In this document: piece by piece, positions 24,485-32,624 of the stretch
How the letters are laid out: the number at the start of each line of letters is the position of its first letter
How positions within the stretch are numbered: position 1 is the stretch's first letter
From: Bdellovibrionales bacterium
Lineage (GTDB): Bacteria; Bdellovibrionota; Bdellovibrionia; Bdellovibrionales; JAGQZY01
Length of the DNA: 34,112 nucleotides
Assembly (NCBI GenBank): GCA_020435205.1
Contig: JAGQZY010000024.1
Coordinates: forward strand, 1-34,112
Direction of reading: 5' to 3'
Program-made: the position numbers and the translations under genes
The notes under the pieces: generated by a model
What the model saw: only the letters and a program-made list of their open reading frames with translations
What the model was told of the DNA's origin: nothing
The model's database searches: none

Positions 24485-25225
24485 CTAGGTGTTAGAAATC
24501 GGTTCTTTTCTTATGATGGGTGCGGAAATATGAATATGGTCATTGTGCCCATCATTGTTCTTCCCGGGAGATCCTGTACAGCCGATACATCCACCGTTGT
24601 TGGCTTTGTACTTATTTGGCTCTCGTTTGACAGCCTCCTGAACTTGCTCATCCCAGCATTTTTTAAAATCGTCATAGGCTTGCGATTTATTGTTGCGTCC
24701 GTTTTTGGTGAACTCCACAATTTTTTTTCCGTTACACATCAATGAGCCACTCACATCCATAGCATCGCCCGTGGAGTGACGGCTAGGGACTCCGGTGTCA
24801 CCATTTTTCCGGGCATTTCTTTTAGCATGACCACCGATTCCACAAAAGGCGGCGCGACCACCACAGTTGTGTTTTTGCTGCATCATTGCAACGCACTTAT
24901 AGCCGTAGTTTTCTATGAACTCAGCGTATTCTGCAGAAATGTGAACGCCTTTGTTGTCTTTACCGCCACCATTTTGGCAATTTTTATTGGAGCAAAAACC
25001 AATTTTCCCATCAGCATCTTGGCTGCATTCCAGCTCCACACCTTTGATGTTTCCCTGGAAACTATCCAAATCGACATGCTTGGTAACACCAATATATCTA
25101 AAACTTTGCATTTGATCTTTAGAGCGAATGTCACCGGACGTGGTTTCATATCCCGAAGCCCAAGCAAGGTTGAAGAATATCCCTATCAGTACGGTTCCCA
25201 TCATGGGAAAAGGTAAATTTGTCAT
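24485..25225 (-). CDS. Exported M15/extensin-like zinc peptidase, Cys-rich
   Basis: Predicted to cut D-amino-acid-containing peptide links in peptidoglycan, as D-Ala-D-Ala carboxypeptidases and relatives of this fold do. Start set at 25225 for the signal peptide (ends NLAWAS); an earlier start would overlap tadA. The family motif SxHxxGxAxD is SRHSTGDAMD (148-157, zinc ligands His150 and Asp157), and the second site HNDHIH (227-232) supplies the remaining His. At least eight Cys in the mature protein suggest disulfide stabilisation. It lies 58 bases after tadA and directly before a small exported protein gene. Substrate is inferred. Confidence 0.8.
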   Translation of the reverse strand: MTNLPFPMMGTVLIGIFFNLAWASGYETTSGDIRSKDQMQSFRYIGVTKHVDLDSFQGNIKGVELECSQDADGKIGFCSNKNCQNGGGKDNKGVHISAEYAEFIENYGYKCVAMMQQKHNCGGRAAFCGIGGHAKRNARKNGDTGVPSRHSTGDAMDVSGSLMCNGKKIVEFTKNGRNNKSQAYDDFKKCWDEQVQEAVKREPNKYKANNGGCIGCTGSPGKNNDGHNDHIHISAPIIRKEPISNT

Positions 25226-25283
25226 GCTTTCATTGTATTTCAAATTGAGGCGCTTCGCGAGAAATTGTCTCAAGGCCAGTGGA

Positions 25284-25760
25284 CTATTGGTCGGGCTTTT
25301 TGCGTCTTTCTTTAAAAAAGTCCTGCAAAAGTGTGCGGTTATCTGCCTCAAAGGAGCCCTTTTGCCAATTCACCCTGTGGTTCAATTTGAGACTATCAAA
25401 AAGTTGAAAAAGACTTTGGCCGCCCCCTTTAGTATCGGTGGCTGAATAGACGACCCGATCAATTCGGCTTTGGATAATGGCACCCGAACACATAACGCAT
25501 GGCTCCAGGCTGGAATACAGCGTGTGTCCTGTCAAACGCCAGGTTCCCAATTTCTTGCAAGCCTTGTGAATGGCCAAAATTTCAGCGTGTCCAATAGGAG
25601 TATTCAGAGATTCCCTGAGATTATAGGCGCTTGCCACCACCTCGCCGGTTTGGTTGTTGACCACCATGGCCCCAACGGGAACCTCGTTCTTGCTCCCTGC
25701 CCTCCGGGCCAGATCCAAGCATTGGGCTAGATAAGTTTGATCAAATGTTTGTTGATCCAT
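25284..25760 (-). CDS. tadA: tRNA-specific adenosine deaminase
   Basis: Converts the wobble adenosine of tRNA-Arg(ACG) to inosine. The zinc/catalytic motif is complete: HAE (His58, Glu60) and PCVMC (Cys88, Cys91). NEVPVGAMVV, GTWRLTGHTLYSSLEPC and the family core are typical, and 158 aa is normal. GGAAACCTT precedes the ATG. It is divergent from rpsU. Confidence 0.95.
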   Translation of the reverse strand: MDQQTFDQTYLAQCLDLARRAGSKNEVPVGAMVVNNQTGEVVASAYNLRESLNTPIGHAEILAIHKACKKLGTWRLTGHTLYSSLEPCVMCSGAIIQSRIDRVVYSATDTKGGGQSLFQLFDSLKLNHRVNWQKGSFEADNRTLLQDFFKERRKKPDQ

Positions 25761-25774
25761 AAGGTTTCCTCTAG

Positions 25775-25803
25775 TTGTAAACCCCTATTTTCCCTGCTAT
25801 ACC
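25775..25803 (+). promoter_or_regulatory. Promoter of the rpsU-yqeY-dnaG-rpoD operon
   Basis: TTGTAA (25775-25780), 17 bases, TATACC (25798-25803), about 30 bases before the rpsU start. Good housekeeping-sigma match. Confidence 0.65.
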
Positions 25804-25820
25804 CAGGAGCTTATCAGAAA

Positions 25821-25826
25821 GGAAGG
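25821..25826 (+). promoter_or_regulatory. Ribosome binding site that fixes the rpsU start
   Basis: GGAAGG lies eight bases before the TTG at 25835. The in-frame GTG at 25826 overlaps this site itself, so it cannot be the start. Confidence 0.75.
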
Positions 25827-25834
25827 TGATTTTC

Positions 25835-26032
25835 TTGTCATTTGTAAAGCTCCGCGAAGGTGAGGGTTTTGAGCAGGCCTTTCGTCGATTTAAAAAGTCC
25901 TGTGAAAAGTCTGGAGTCCTCTCAGAAATTAAAAAAAGAGAGCATTTCGAAAAGCCCAGCGTACGTCTAAAGAAAAAGTCTTTGGCGGCTCGTAAGCGCC
26001 TCATGAAAAAACAACGCAAAGGTTACGAATAA
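25835..26032 (+). CDS. rpsU: 30S ribosomal protein S21
   Basis: Small basic protein of the 30S subunit platform needed for initiation on natural mRNAs. The family core is plain: [19 protein letters not shown] followed by [17 protein letters not shown] and a Lys/Arg-rich tail. Start set at the TTG (25835), 65 aa, because GGAAGG is correctly spaced and the resulting [10 protein letters not shown] aligns with the usual MPVIKVRENE opening. It heads the macromolecular synthesis operon; yqeY begins two bases after its stop. Confidence 0.93.
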   Translation: MSFVKLREGEGFEQAFRRFKKSCEKSGVLSEIKKREHFEKPSVRLKKKSLAARKRLMKKQRKGYE

Positions 26033-26034
26033 GA

Positions 26035-26481
26035 ATGTCATTAAAAGAGACTTTAAACGAAGCTGTAAAAATTGCAATGAAGGCCCGGGACATGGAACGC
26101 GTCTCGGCTCTTCGTATGGTGACAGCGGCGGTTAAAAACAAAGAGATCGAGGTGCGTCCCAACGATTTAACCGATGAGGACGTCCTCGGTGTCTTAAAAA
26201 AGCTGTGTAAACAGAGAAAAGACTCCATAGAACAATACCAAAATGCTGGCCGCACCGACTTAGTGGAGAAAGAGCAAAAGGAGTTGCATGTGATTGAAGA
26301 ATATCTCCCAGAGCAAATGTCGGAAGATCAAGTGAAGGGCTTTGTTGAAGAAGCCATCAAAGAGACAGGTGCAAGTTCCATGAAAGACATGGGTAAAGTG
26401 ATGCAAGCTGTTTTGGCCAAAACCCAAGGGGCTGCCGACAACAAACTTGTCAGTCAGATCGTCAAAAACATACTTCAATAG
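26035..26481 (+). CDS. GatB/YqeY domain protein
   Basis: Stand-alone YqeY-type protein related to the tail domain of the amidotransferase subunit GatB; thought to aid tRNA-dependent processes, exact role unproven. The typical helical sequence is visible: MKARDMERVSALRMVTAAVKN (about 15-35), QRKDSIEQYQNAGRTDLVEKE, LPEQMSEDQ, and MGKVMQAV near the end. 148 aa is the normal size. Located between rpsU and dnaG, an arrangement common outside gammaproteobacteria. Confidence 0.93.
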   Translation: MSLKETLNEAVKIAMKARDMERVSALRMVTAAVKNKEIEVRPNDLTDEDVLGVLKKLCKQRKDSIEQYQNAGRTDLVEKEQKELHVIEEYLPEQMSEDQVKGFVEEAIKETGASSMKDMGKVMQAVLAKTQGAADNKLVSQIVKNILQ

Positions 26482-26492
26482 GTGGTAGTGCC

Positions 26493-28310
26493 TTGAGGTA
26501 TAATCAGGATTTCATCGAAAAAGTTCGCGACGCCAATAATCTCGTAGAGATTATTGGCCAGTACACTGAGCTTAAAGGTCGTGGCGATCAGTACATGGGG
26601 ATTTGCCCCTTTCCCGATCACAGCGAAAAAACGGGGAGCTTTTCAGTCAGCGAGGGCAAGCAACTTTATCACTGCTTTGGTTGCGGTAAGGGTGGGAATA
26701 TTTTTAGTTTCTTGGAAACTTATAATGGATTTTCTTTTGTTGAGGCTATTGAGTATCTGGCGGCTCGAGCCCATATTCCTCTGCCAGATCCTGAAGACAG
26801 TAAAAGTGCAAAGCCGCGGGTGAGCAAAGACCAAAAGTCGCAGTTTTTTCGAGCCAATAAGTTTGCCGCTGTTTTTTATCATCAAAAATTAAAGTCACTG
26901 CCGGCAAGCCATAAAGCCCATAGGTATTTACAAAAGCGAAATTTGTCGACTGAGATGATTGAAGAGTTTCGCATTGGTTATGCCTCAGAGAACTGGGACG
27001 ATCTTTTAAAATACTTTGAAAGCAAAAAAATTCCTATAGCGGTTGGCGAAAAGCTGGGTCTTCTTCGCCGCAATAAAAAGGGTGGTTTTTTTGACCTCTA
27101 TCGCGATCGAATCATGTACCCCATTTTTTCTCTAGATGGTGAGGTTGTCGGTTTTGGTGGCCGGATCATCGATCAAGGTCAGCCTAAATATATTAACAGC
27201 CATGAGTCGGAGATTTTTAAAAAAGGAAACACCTTTTACGGACTTGATAAGGCGGCTAAATTTATCCGTGGTGAAGATAAAGTTTTTATCGTTGAAGGCT
27301 ATATGGATCTATTGGCCCTATACTCAAGAGGGGTCAATAATGTTGTAGCGACCCTGGGTACAGCGCTCACTGAAAATCATGTGAAGCGATTGAAACGTTG
27401 GACCAAAAATGTCGTTTTGGTTTTTGATGGAGATTCTGCGGGGCAAACGGCTGCCGAGCGAAGCTTGCCTCATTTCTTTGCCCACGATATGTCGCCACTT
27501 ATTTTTGTTTTACCAGAGGGCAAGGACCCTGACGATTTTATCTCTGAAAAAGGTCGTGAAGCCTTTATTGAGCAGTCCAATTCTTCTCAGGATTTGTTTC
27601 TTCACCTGCTGCAAGTTTGGATGAAGAACTACAAAGGGCAACCAAAGGACAAAATTGAAATCGTGGACAAGGCAGCCCCCTTATTGCGTCAGCTTCAGGA
27701 TACTCGTCTCAAGCAGATCTACCTGGAGGAGTTAGCTCGTCACCTTGGTGAGCCTATGCAAAGAGTCGCGGGTTGGATTAAGACCACAAAAGGCACTGAG
27801 CGGGTCGTTCAGGCAGACTCAGTTCCTGCTGTGAGCAGCGAATCGGGGAAAATGGCCCTAAAAAATGTGGGCAAGGACGAGCTGGCTGTGCTTGGGTTAT
27901 CGCTTAAGTCACCGAAATTTATGGACTTTTTTGTAAGGCAAGAGGGCCTTTCTGCGCTAGAGGCCCCGGAGATTAAGGAACTCTTTACCCAGATCGTGGC
28001 CAAATATAGACAACAACCCGAGAATTTTGATAAGCTGGCCCACTTAGTGGTTTCCAGGGTGGAAAACCCTGAAAAAATTGTCAACGTGTTCAATATTTCG
28101 TCAGCATCCGATAGCGATGAAAGCGACGAGAAGCTCATGAAGGAGTGTCTTTACCGGGTCAAAGATCGATTTCTACAACGTCAGATTAAGCACTTAACTG
28201 CCGAAGTGAAAAAAGATCCAGCTCCGGAGAAGTTGGAACGAATTATGAATATACAAAAAGAACGAATCACTCTGAAAAATTTAAAAATTAGCCCTTTAGG
28301 AGAATCATAG
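26493..28310 (+). CDS. dnaG: DNA primase
   Basis: Synthesises RNA primers for replication with DnaB. Uses a TTG start (26493) with AGGTGG upstream. Order: CHC2-type zinc domain (Cys38, His43, Cys61, Cys64), RNA polymerase core, Toprim with VEGYMDLLAL and FDGDSAG (about 310), then the DnaB-binding C-terminal domain. The zinc motif reads CPFPDHSEKTGSF; the usual spacing is CPFHxEKTPSF, so two residues are inserted between the Phe and the His, and Gly replaces the Pro. 605 aa is normal. Its TAG stop directly abuts the rpoD ATG. Confidence 0.97.
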   Translation: MRYNQDFIEKVRDANNLVEIIGQYTELKGRGDQYMGICPFPDHSEKTGSFSVSEGKQLYHCFGCGKGGNIFSFLETYNGFSFVEAIEYLAARAHIPLPDPEDSKSAKPRVSKDQKSQFFRANKFAAVFYHQKLKSLPASHKAHRYLQKRNLSTEMIEEFRIGYASENWDDLLKYFESKKIPIAVGEKLGLLRRNKKGGFFDLYRDRIMYPIFSLDGEVVGFGGRIIDQGQPKYINSHESEIFKKGNTFYGLDKAAKFIRGEDKVFIVEGYMDLLALYSRGVNNVVATLGTALTENHVKRLKRWTKNVVLVFDGDSAGQTAAERSLPHFFAHDMSPLIFVLPEGKDPDDFISEKGREAFIEQSNSSQDLFLHLLQVWMKNYKGQPKDKIEIVDKAAPLLRQLQDTRLKQIYLEELARHLGEPMQRVAGWIKTTKGTERVVQADSVPAVSSESGKMALKNVGKDELAVLGLSLKSPKFMDFFVRQEGLSALEAPEIKELFTQIVAKYRQQPENFDKLAHLVVSRVENPEKIVNVFNISSASDSDESDEKLMKECLYRVKDRFLQRQIKHLTAEVKKDPAPEKLERIMNIQKERITLKNLKISPLGES

Positions 28311-30098
28311 ATGGCAAAAGGGAAGTCGGATAAAACACTGACCGTGGCCCAACAGCAGAAAATTGCCGTAGATGAGGCGGAACGCCTCATCCAAGCAGCC
28401 AAAAAGAGTGGTGAGGATCTCACCGTCGAGGAGATCGACGAGGCCCTCCCCAAGGAGCTGGTGGCCCCAGAGGCACTTGATATCGTCCTTCAATCCATTG
28501 AAGCCCACGGTATCACCATTGTTGAACACCAAATCGAAGATGGCAGTGATGCTGCGTCTTTCTTGGAAAGCGCGGACGATGACAAAGAGGACGAGGCCGC
28601 AGAGGGCGACACGCGCTCTAACGACCCCGTTCGTCTATACCTGCGCAAGATGGGAAGCGTTTCCCTTCTTACCCGTGAAGGTGAAGTACAGATCGCGCAA
28701 AGAATTGAATCTGGAGAAAGACAAATTGTTCGTGCGATTTTAACTTCTCCTATTGGAACTCGCGAAATCATCCAGCTGGGTGATCGTGTGGATCAGGGCC
28801 GCCTCAAAGTGAAGTCAATTTTCCGTGGCCTTGAGGACGAAGAGACTCAATACGATGAGCAAGAGTATATTGAAAAAATTCATGAACTCATTGGTGAAGT
28901 AAGAGCTTATGAGAAAAAAGTAGGCAAGCACTTTAAAGCCCTTTCGAGCACGACTCTAAAAAAAGAAGAGCGCGAGAAAATCATGGAGGTTCTAGAAAAG
29001 GATCTCGATATTCTCATGGTGACTTTCGAAAAGATTAACTTCAATCGTAAGACCATCAACCGCATTGTGATTAAGTTTAAAAATCTTGTGGGTCGCATGA
29101 CCACTCTTCGTCGCCGTATTAAAGAAGGTGTTACAAAAACCTTTGCCAAAGATATGGAAGATTTGAAGGTAAGACTTAAAAAAGTCGAAGAGTCTGAAAA
29201 AGAACTCTTGAAAATGACCCAAGATACAGGCCTCTCTTTTGCTAAGTTTCGCACTTACTGCGTGCAAGCTGTGGATGCTGAAAAGCGCCTCGGGCAATTG
29301 GTTAAAGACACTCAGATGCACTATGAGTGGATCCGCGATACCCATACCGAAATCTGGAAAGGGGAGCGTGAGGCCGATCTTGCTAAGTCTGAATTAGTGG
29401 AAGCTAACTTGCGTCTTGTGGTTTCTATTGCAAAGAAATACACCAACCGTGGCTTACAATTTCTAGATTTGATTCAAGAAGGCAACATTGGCTTGATGAA
29501 GGCTGTTGATAAGTTTGAATATCGTCGTGGCTATAAGTTTTCGACTTATGCTACTTGGTGGATTCGTCAGGCCATCACTCGTGCGATTGCTGACCAAGCT
29601 CGTACGATCCGTATTCCTGTGCACATGATTGAAACGATCAACAAGCTAGTCAGAACTTCCCGCTATCTCGTGCAAGAGTTGGGGCGTGAACCACAACCTG
29701 AAGAGATTGCAGTAAAGATGGACATGCCGGTAGATAAGGTGCGCAAAGTTTTGAAAATTGCCAAAGAGCCCATCAGTCTTGAAACCCCAGTGGGTGAGGA
29801 GGAAGACTCACATCTTGGCGACTTTATCGAGGATAAGAAGGTTATCAATCCTTCTGAAGCCATCGTGAATCTAAACCTCGCTGAGCAAACTCGTAAAGTC
29901 CTTTCCACGCTGACTCCACGTGAAGAAAAGGTTCTTCGCATGCGTTTTGGTATCGGTGAAGAAAGCGACCACACTCTTGAAGAGGTGGGGCAAGACTTTA
30001 ACGTGACTCGTGAGCGGATTCGTCAGATTGAGGCCAAGGCTCTGCGCAAGCTTCGTCATCCTTCGCGGTCAGGTAAGCTCAAGACTTTTATTGAGTAG
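28311..30098 (+). CDS. rpoD: RNA polymerase primary sigma factor
   Basis: Housekeeping sigma-70. Region 1.1 occupies about the first 75 residues, followed by an acidic linker, region 1.2 ([21 protein letters not shown]), a long non-conserved region (about 150-340), region 2 with [37 protein letters not shown] and ATWWIRQAI, region 3, and region 4 with the helix-turn-helix [20 protein letters not shown]. 595 aa is normal. It begins immediately after dnaG with no spacer, and the operon closes with a strong terminator. An internal promoter is possible but I cannot point to one. Confidence 0.98.
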   Translation: MAKGKSDKTLTVAQQQKIAVDEAERLIQAAKKSGEDLTVEEIDEALPKELVAPEALDIVLQSIEAHGITIVEHQIEDGSDAASFLESADDDKEDEAAEGDTRSNDPVRLYLRKMGSVSLLTREGEVQIAQRIESGERQIVRAILTSPIGTREIIQLGDRVDQGRLKVKSIFRGLEDEETQYDEQEYIEKIHELIGEVRAYEKKVGKHFKALSSTTLKKEEREKIMEVLEKDLDILMVTFEKINFNRKTINRIVIKFKNLVGRMTTLRRRIKEGVTKTFAKDMEDLKVRLKKVEESEKELLKMTQDTGLSFAKFRTYCVQAVDAEKRLGQLVKDTQMHYEWIRDTHTEIWKGEREADLAKSELVEANLRLVVSIAKKYTNRGLQFLDLIQEGNIGLMKAVDKFEYRRGYKFSTYATWWIRQAITRAIADQARTIRIPVHMIETINKLVRTSRYLVQELGREPQPEEIAVKMDMPVDKVRKVLKIAKEPISLETPVGEEEDSHLGDFIEDKKVINPSEAIVNLNLAEQTRKVLSTLTPREEKVLRMRFGIGEESDHTLEEVGQDFNVTRERIRQIEAKALRKLRHPSRSGKLKTFIE

Positions 30099-30123
30099 TT
30101 CTTCGAAGCATAAATGATCTTTT

Positions 30124-30156
30124 AAAAAGGCCAGTCGATCGACTTGCCTTTTTTTT
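30124..30156. terminator. Bidirectional terminator after rpoD
   Basis: AAAAAGGC and GCCTTTTT flank AGTC-GATC-GACT with one internal C/T mismatch, giving a long stem ending in eight T on the plus strand. Read on the minus strand it ends in TTTTT, so it also serves the convergent gene at 30176. Confidence 0.9.
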
Positions 30157-30175
30157 AAAGCCGTTTGCTATCAGC

Positions 30176-30514
30176 TTAGAAGTTTTGGATACAGGACATA
30201 TAACCATTCTTGTTAGAATAGTAACGGCAGTCCCCTTGTGGCTTCGTGTTGTGGCATTCCTGAATAGCTTGCTCCTTGGCCTGTTCCTCAGTGGCCCCTT
30301 CGCCTTTGTAAGGGCCGCCACCAAAAGGATAGCCATAGGTACAAGACCATGCTGCCTGGTCATAAAGTTGATCTTCAATGATTTGGCGAGCCTCCCCAAT
30401 GCGAAGCTCAGCTCGTTCGATTTTGCGAAGAGCTTTCTCTAGCTCGACCTTGTCCACAGCCCAAGCCGTATTCAATCCAGCCATGGTGACCAAAACGCAT
30501 AATAATGATTTCAT
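30176..30514 (-). CDS. Small exported protein with N-terminal coiled coil
   Basis: Start at 30514 gives MKSLLCVLVTMAGLNTAWA, a signal peptide, preceded by AAGGGG; a longer upstream frame lacks both. The mature chain begins with a 30-residue charged helix (KVELEKALRKIERAELRIGE), then a Gly/Tyr/Cys-rich part with four Cys and GATEEQAKEQAIQECH. No family recognised with confidence. 112 aa. It is convergent with rpoD and shares its terminator. Confidence 0.75.
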   Translation of the reverse strand: MKSLLCVLVTMAGLNTAWAVDKVELEKALRKIERAELRIGEARQIIEDQLYDQAAWSCTYGYPFGGGPYKGEGATEEQAKEQAIQECHNTKPQGDCRYYSNKNGYMSCIQNF

Positions 30515-30635
30515 GATTATTCCCCTTGTCTGTTGTCCTTGGGGGCAAGATAGAAGCTTTGCTGCGGAATGGAAAGGATCAAGCTTTGGTGGTGTAAAAA
30601 TCACAGGGCTGGTAAGATGGACGTCAATCCTGTGA

Positions 30636-30712
30636 GGGGGCTTAGCTTAGTTGGTTAAAGCATCCGGCTCATAACCGGAGGATCGAAGGTTCGAGTCCTT
30701 CAGCCCCTACCA
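30636..30712 (+). tRNA. tRNA with CAT anticodon (elongator Met, or Ile2 if modified)
   Basis: 77 nt including encoded CCA. Acceptor GGGGGCT pairs with AGCCCCT (first pair G-T). D arm contains AGTTGGTT; anticodon stem TCCGG/CCGGA encloses CTCATAA; T arm GAAGG/CCTTC with GTTCGAGTC (TTCGAGT). It is not the initiator because the first pair is formed and the anticodon stem lacks the three GC pairs of tRNA-fMet. Sequence alone does not decide between elongator Met and the lysidine-modified Ile2. Confidence 0.95.
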
Positions 30713-30713
30713 A

Positions 30714-30738
30714 AATAAAAAAGCCACCTTATGGTGGC
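30714..30738 (-). terminator. Rho-independent terminator of the gene at 30744
   Basis: On the minus strand GCCACC-ATAA-GGTGGC is followed by TTTTTTATTTT. It ends two bases from the tRNA 3' end, so it insulates the tRNA from the opposing transcript. Confidence 0.85.
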
Positions 30739-30743
30739 CTACC

Positions 30744-31340
30744 TTAAGGCTCAACCCGTTCTTTGCCTTTCACTTCTAAAGAGTGAATATAATCTTCGTC
30801 ACATAAATTGTCGCGAGCGATAGTGATATCATTTGCAGATAACACTTTTCCATCTCGAACCACCTGCAATTCAGAAAAACGTCCGCGAGCAATATTTATA
30901 AGAGATACACTTGAATGCTGGTAAGCACCTGAACCAGATATTCCAATTTTAGCGGTCATTTTATATCGTCGACCACTATCTGAGCGAAGAATTGTTTCTA
31001 ATCCGACAGCTTCCACGGTAAATCTGTACCCTTTATTGGCTTTAAAAATAATTTCTCGATGTTGTGAAAGCTCACCCTCTTGCAATTTCAAGCTGTAGCG
31101 CAGACTACTTTTGCCAAAATGGCCTGGGCTAAAGAAGTCTCGACTTCCATGTGGTGATAGATATTTTTCTTCATTGTACTGTATAATGATTCTGTCACCG
31201 GGGGATAGCTTAGCCTCCATATTGTTAAATCCCTGAACCTTTAAGGTGGGATCAATAACATATTTATCACAAAGGCTGCCGGCAAAAGTTTGAAATGAAA
31301 ATAAGAAACTCAAAGAAAAGATTGCAATAAAAATGCGCAT
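30744..31340 (-). CDS. Exported protein of unknown function (198 aa)
   Basis: Start set at 31340: GGAG precedes the ATG and MRIFIAIFSLSFLFSFQTFAG is a good signal peptide; the same frame is open for 129 codons upstream but that stretch shows no protein character. The mature protein has two Cys (LCDKY near the N-terminus and NLCDEDY near the C-terminus) and many predicted beta strands (RIIIQYNEEKY, YRFTVEAVGL, YKMTAKIGISG). No family recognised. Single-gene unit with its own terminator. Confidence 0.75.
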   Translation of the reverse strand: MRIFIAIFSLSFLFSFQTFAGSLCDKYVIDPTLKVQGFNNMEAKLSPGDRIIIQYNEEKYLSPHGSRDFFSPGHFGKSSLRYSLKLQEGELSQHREIIFKANKGYRFTVEAVGLETILRSDSGRRYKMTAKIGISGSGAYQHSSVSLINIARGRFSELQVVRDGKVLSANDITIARDNLCDEDYIHSLEVKGKERVEP

Positions 31341-31635
31341 AACATCTCCTAGCTTATTATTTTCAAAAGCAACGAATGTGCCATGGAGAAGTTGATAAAA
31401 TGGACATGACTGTAGTGAAGATCGGGATGCCTCACAATTTTCGTCAAGATTAATACAACTGTCTCGTTTTGTGACAGTGGCTCGGGTTGATGAGGGCCAG
31501 GTTGTTACCTTGATCATCGCTAGAACCGCATAGAAGGGGCTGCAGGGGGCTATGACCCGGCCTTCAGCCCTTATTTGGGCCAGGTTTTCTGATAAAATTG
31601 GGACCGCAGAAGAGTTCAGGCATAAACTAGGGGAT

Positions 31636-32127
31636 ATGAAGCTTAAAGCCGCATTATTTCTACTTATATTTTGTATTCCAACAATGCTCTTTGCTGGTCC
31701 TTGGAGTCGAGCCTTCACTGAGGTCACAGGTCCTCAGGCCAACGAGAATGTCATCAAAGTTGGCGGTTGCAATAGTTGGAATTGTGCTTCTAGTTGTAAA
31801 AAGATTTACCCTACCGTAAAAAAGCTATTAGGGAGTAAGGCCGACTGTATGATGAAGCTCTTTTTTAAGGAGACTACATGTCGCTCGGGGACGCGAGAAG
31901 CAGCCCGTAAAAAAAATGGTGGTAATAATCCCAATGCGGGCTTTGGCCTCTGCACGATTGAAGCCAGTGCAGCACTGAGAGCAAAGAGAGGGCCTAACTG
32001 TAGAAAGGCCAGCACAAGCAATGTTTCAGCACAGATTTTATGCTGTCGCGACTTGATGAAAAGCACAACAAAGTCCAAATCCTATTTTGGACCGGTAAGA
32101 AGAGGGCAGGTGCCAAAATGTTTTTAA
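31636..32127 (+). CDS. Exported Cys-rich lysozyme/transglycosylase-like protein
   Basis: Start set at 31636 for the signal peptide MKLKAALFLLIFCIPTMLFAG. At 164 aa with eleven Cys (nine after the signal peptide) it is likely disulfide-bonded. The order FKETTC (Glu79), then NPNAGFGLCTIE (98-109), then NVSAQILCCRDLM resembles the lysozyme-like (SLT/GH23) layout of a catalytic Glu, a GLxQI strand motif and a distal N...I helix, which would mean cleavage of peptidoglycan glycan strands. This is inference from motif order; Gln of GLxQI is Thr here. The next gene starts inside its last codons. Confidence 0.68.
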   Translation: MKLKAALFLLIFCIPTMLFAGPWSRAFTEVTGPQANENVIKVGGCNSWNCASSCKKIYPTVKKLLGSKADCMMKLFFKETTCRSGTREAARKKNGGNNPNAGFGLCTIEASAALRAKRGPNCRKASTSNVSAQILCCRDLMKSTTKSKSYFGPVRRGQVPKCF

Positions 32128-32600
32128 GATTTTTCATTTTTAGTTTGGTGTTTTTTAACCTCTCCCTGGCTTACTCTGATTATAAGTTAAAAAACTTTAC
32201 TCCTGGGGAGTACATTAGAAACTCAGGAACTGATGACCAGTGCGGTGGAGAAGGATATTTTTCCATTACTGAAGACTTTGGTTATCCTCAACTCAATTTA
32301 GGGGTTCATGTTCTTGATATTCGCAATCGCACAGAAGAAATTGAGGACAACTTAAAAGAGGGTTGTGTTTATAAATCACAAGACAAAGTAGAAGTGGTTG
32401 GAGATACGACTGTATTAACCTTTAAAAGTGAGCACCGCTGTCAGGGTAAATATGTTAGCACGCTCACAAAAAAAATGACAATCGTCAAAGACAACCTTTC
32501 CCTTCATGTTGCTCAGCTAGGTGAGGATAAATTTGATTTTCGTTGTACTTGGATCATCCCTAAACGAAAAATAGATTCTAAAAACCGCCCTGGCAAATAA
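32118..32600 (+). CDS. Small exported protein of unknown function (160 aa)
   Basis: Begins ten bases before the end of the lysozyme-like gene, in another frame, with AGAGGGCAGGT upstream; start chosen for MFLRFFIFSLVFFNLSLAYS, a signal peptide. The mature chain has four Cys in the order DQC, GC, RC, RC and short beta strands (YFSITEDF, VEVVGDTTVLTFKSE, SLHVAQLGEDKFDF), perhaps a small barrel or lipocalin-like fold, not assignable. Overlap with the upstream gene indicates a shared transcript and likely shared role. Confidence 0.72.
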   Translation: MFLRFFIFSLVFFNLSLAYSDYKLKNFTPGEYIRNSGTDDQCGGEGYFSITEDFGYPQLNLGVHVLDIRNRTEEIEDNLKEGCVYKSQDKVEVVGDTTVLTFKSEHRCQGKYVSTLTKKMTIVKDNLSLHVAQLGEDKFDFRCTWIIPKRKIDSKNRPGK

Positions 32601-32624
32601 CTCAATATTTAAAATATAAGACAA

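Noticed and set aside
25226-25351. Longer N-terminus of the M15-like peptidase
   Set aside because: The added 42 residues overlap tadA and precede a good signal peptide; they have no ribosome site.
30586-30618. Promoter for the tRNA (TAAGAT at 30613-30618)
   Set aside because: The -10 is plausible but no -35 at 16-18 bases matches more than three positions, so it is not listed.
31341-31727. 129 extra codons before the exported protein at 30744
   Set aside because: The stretch is open by chance, has mixed composition, and would hide the signal peptide; GGAG is at 31340. This 295-bp divergent space shows no other gene.
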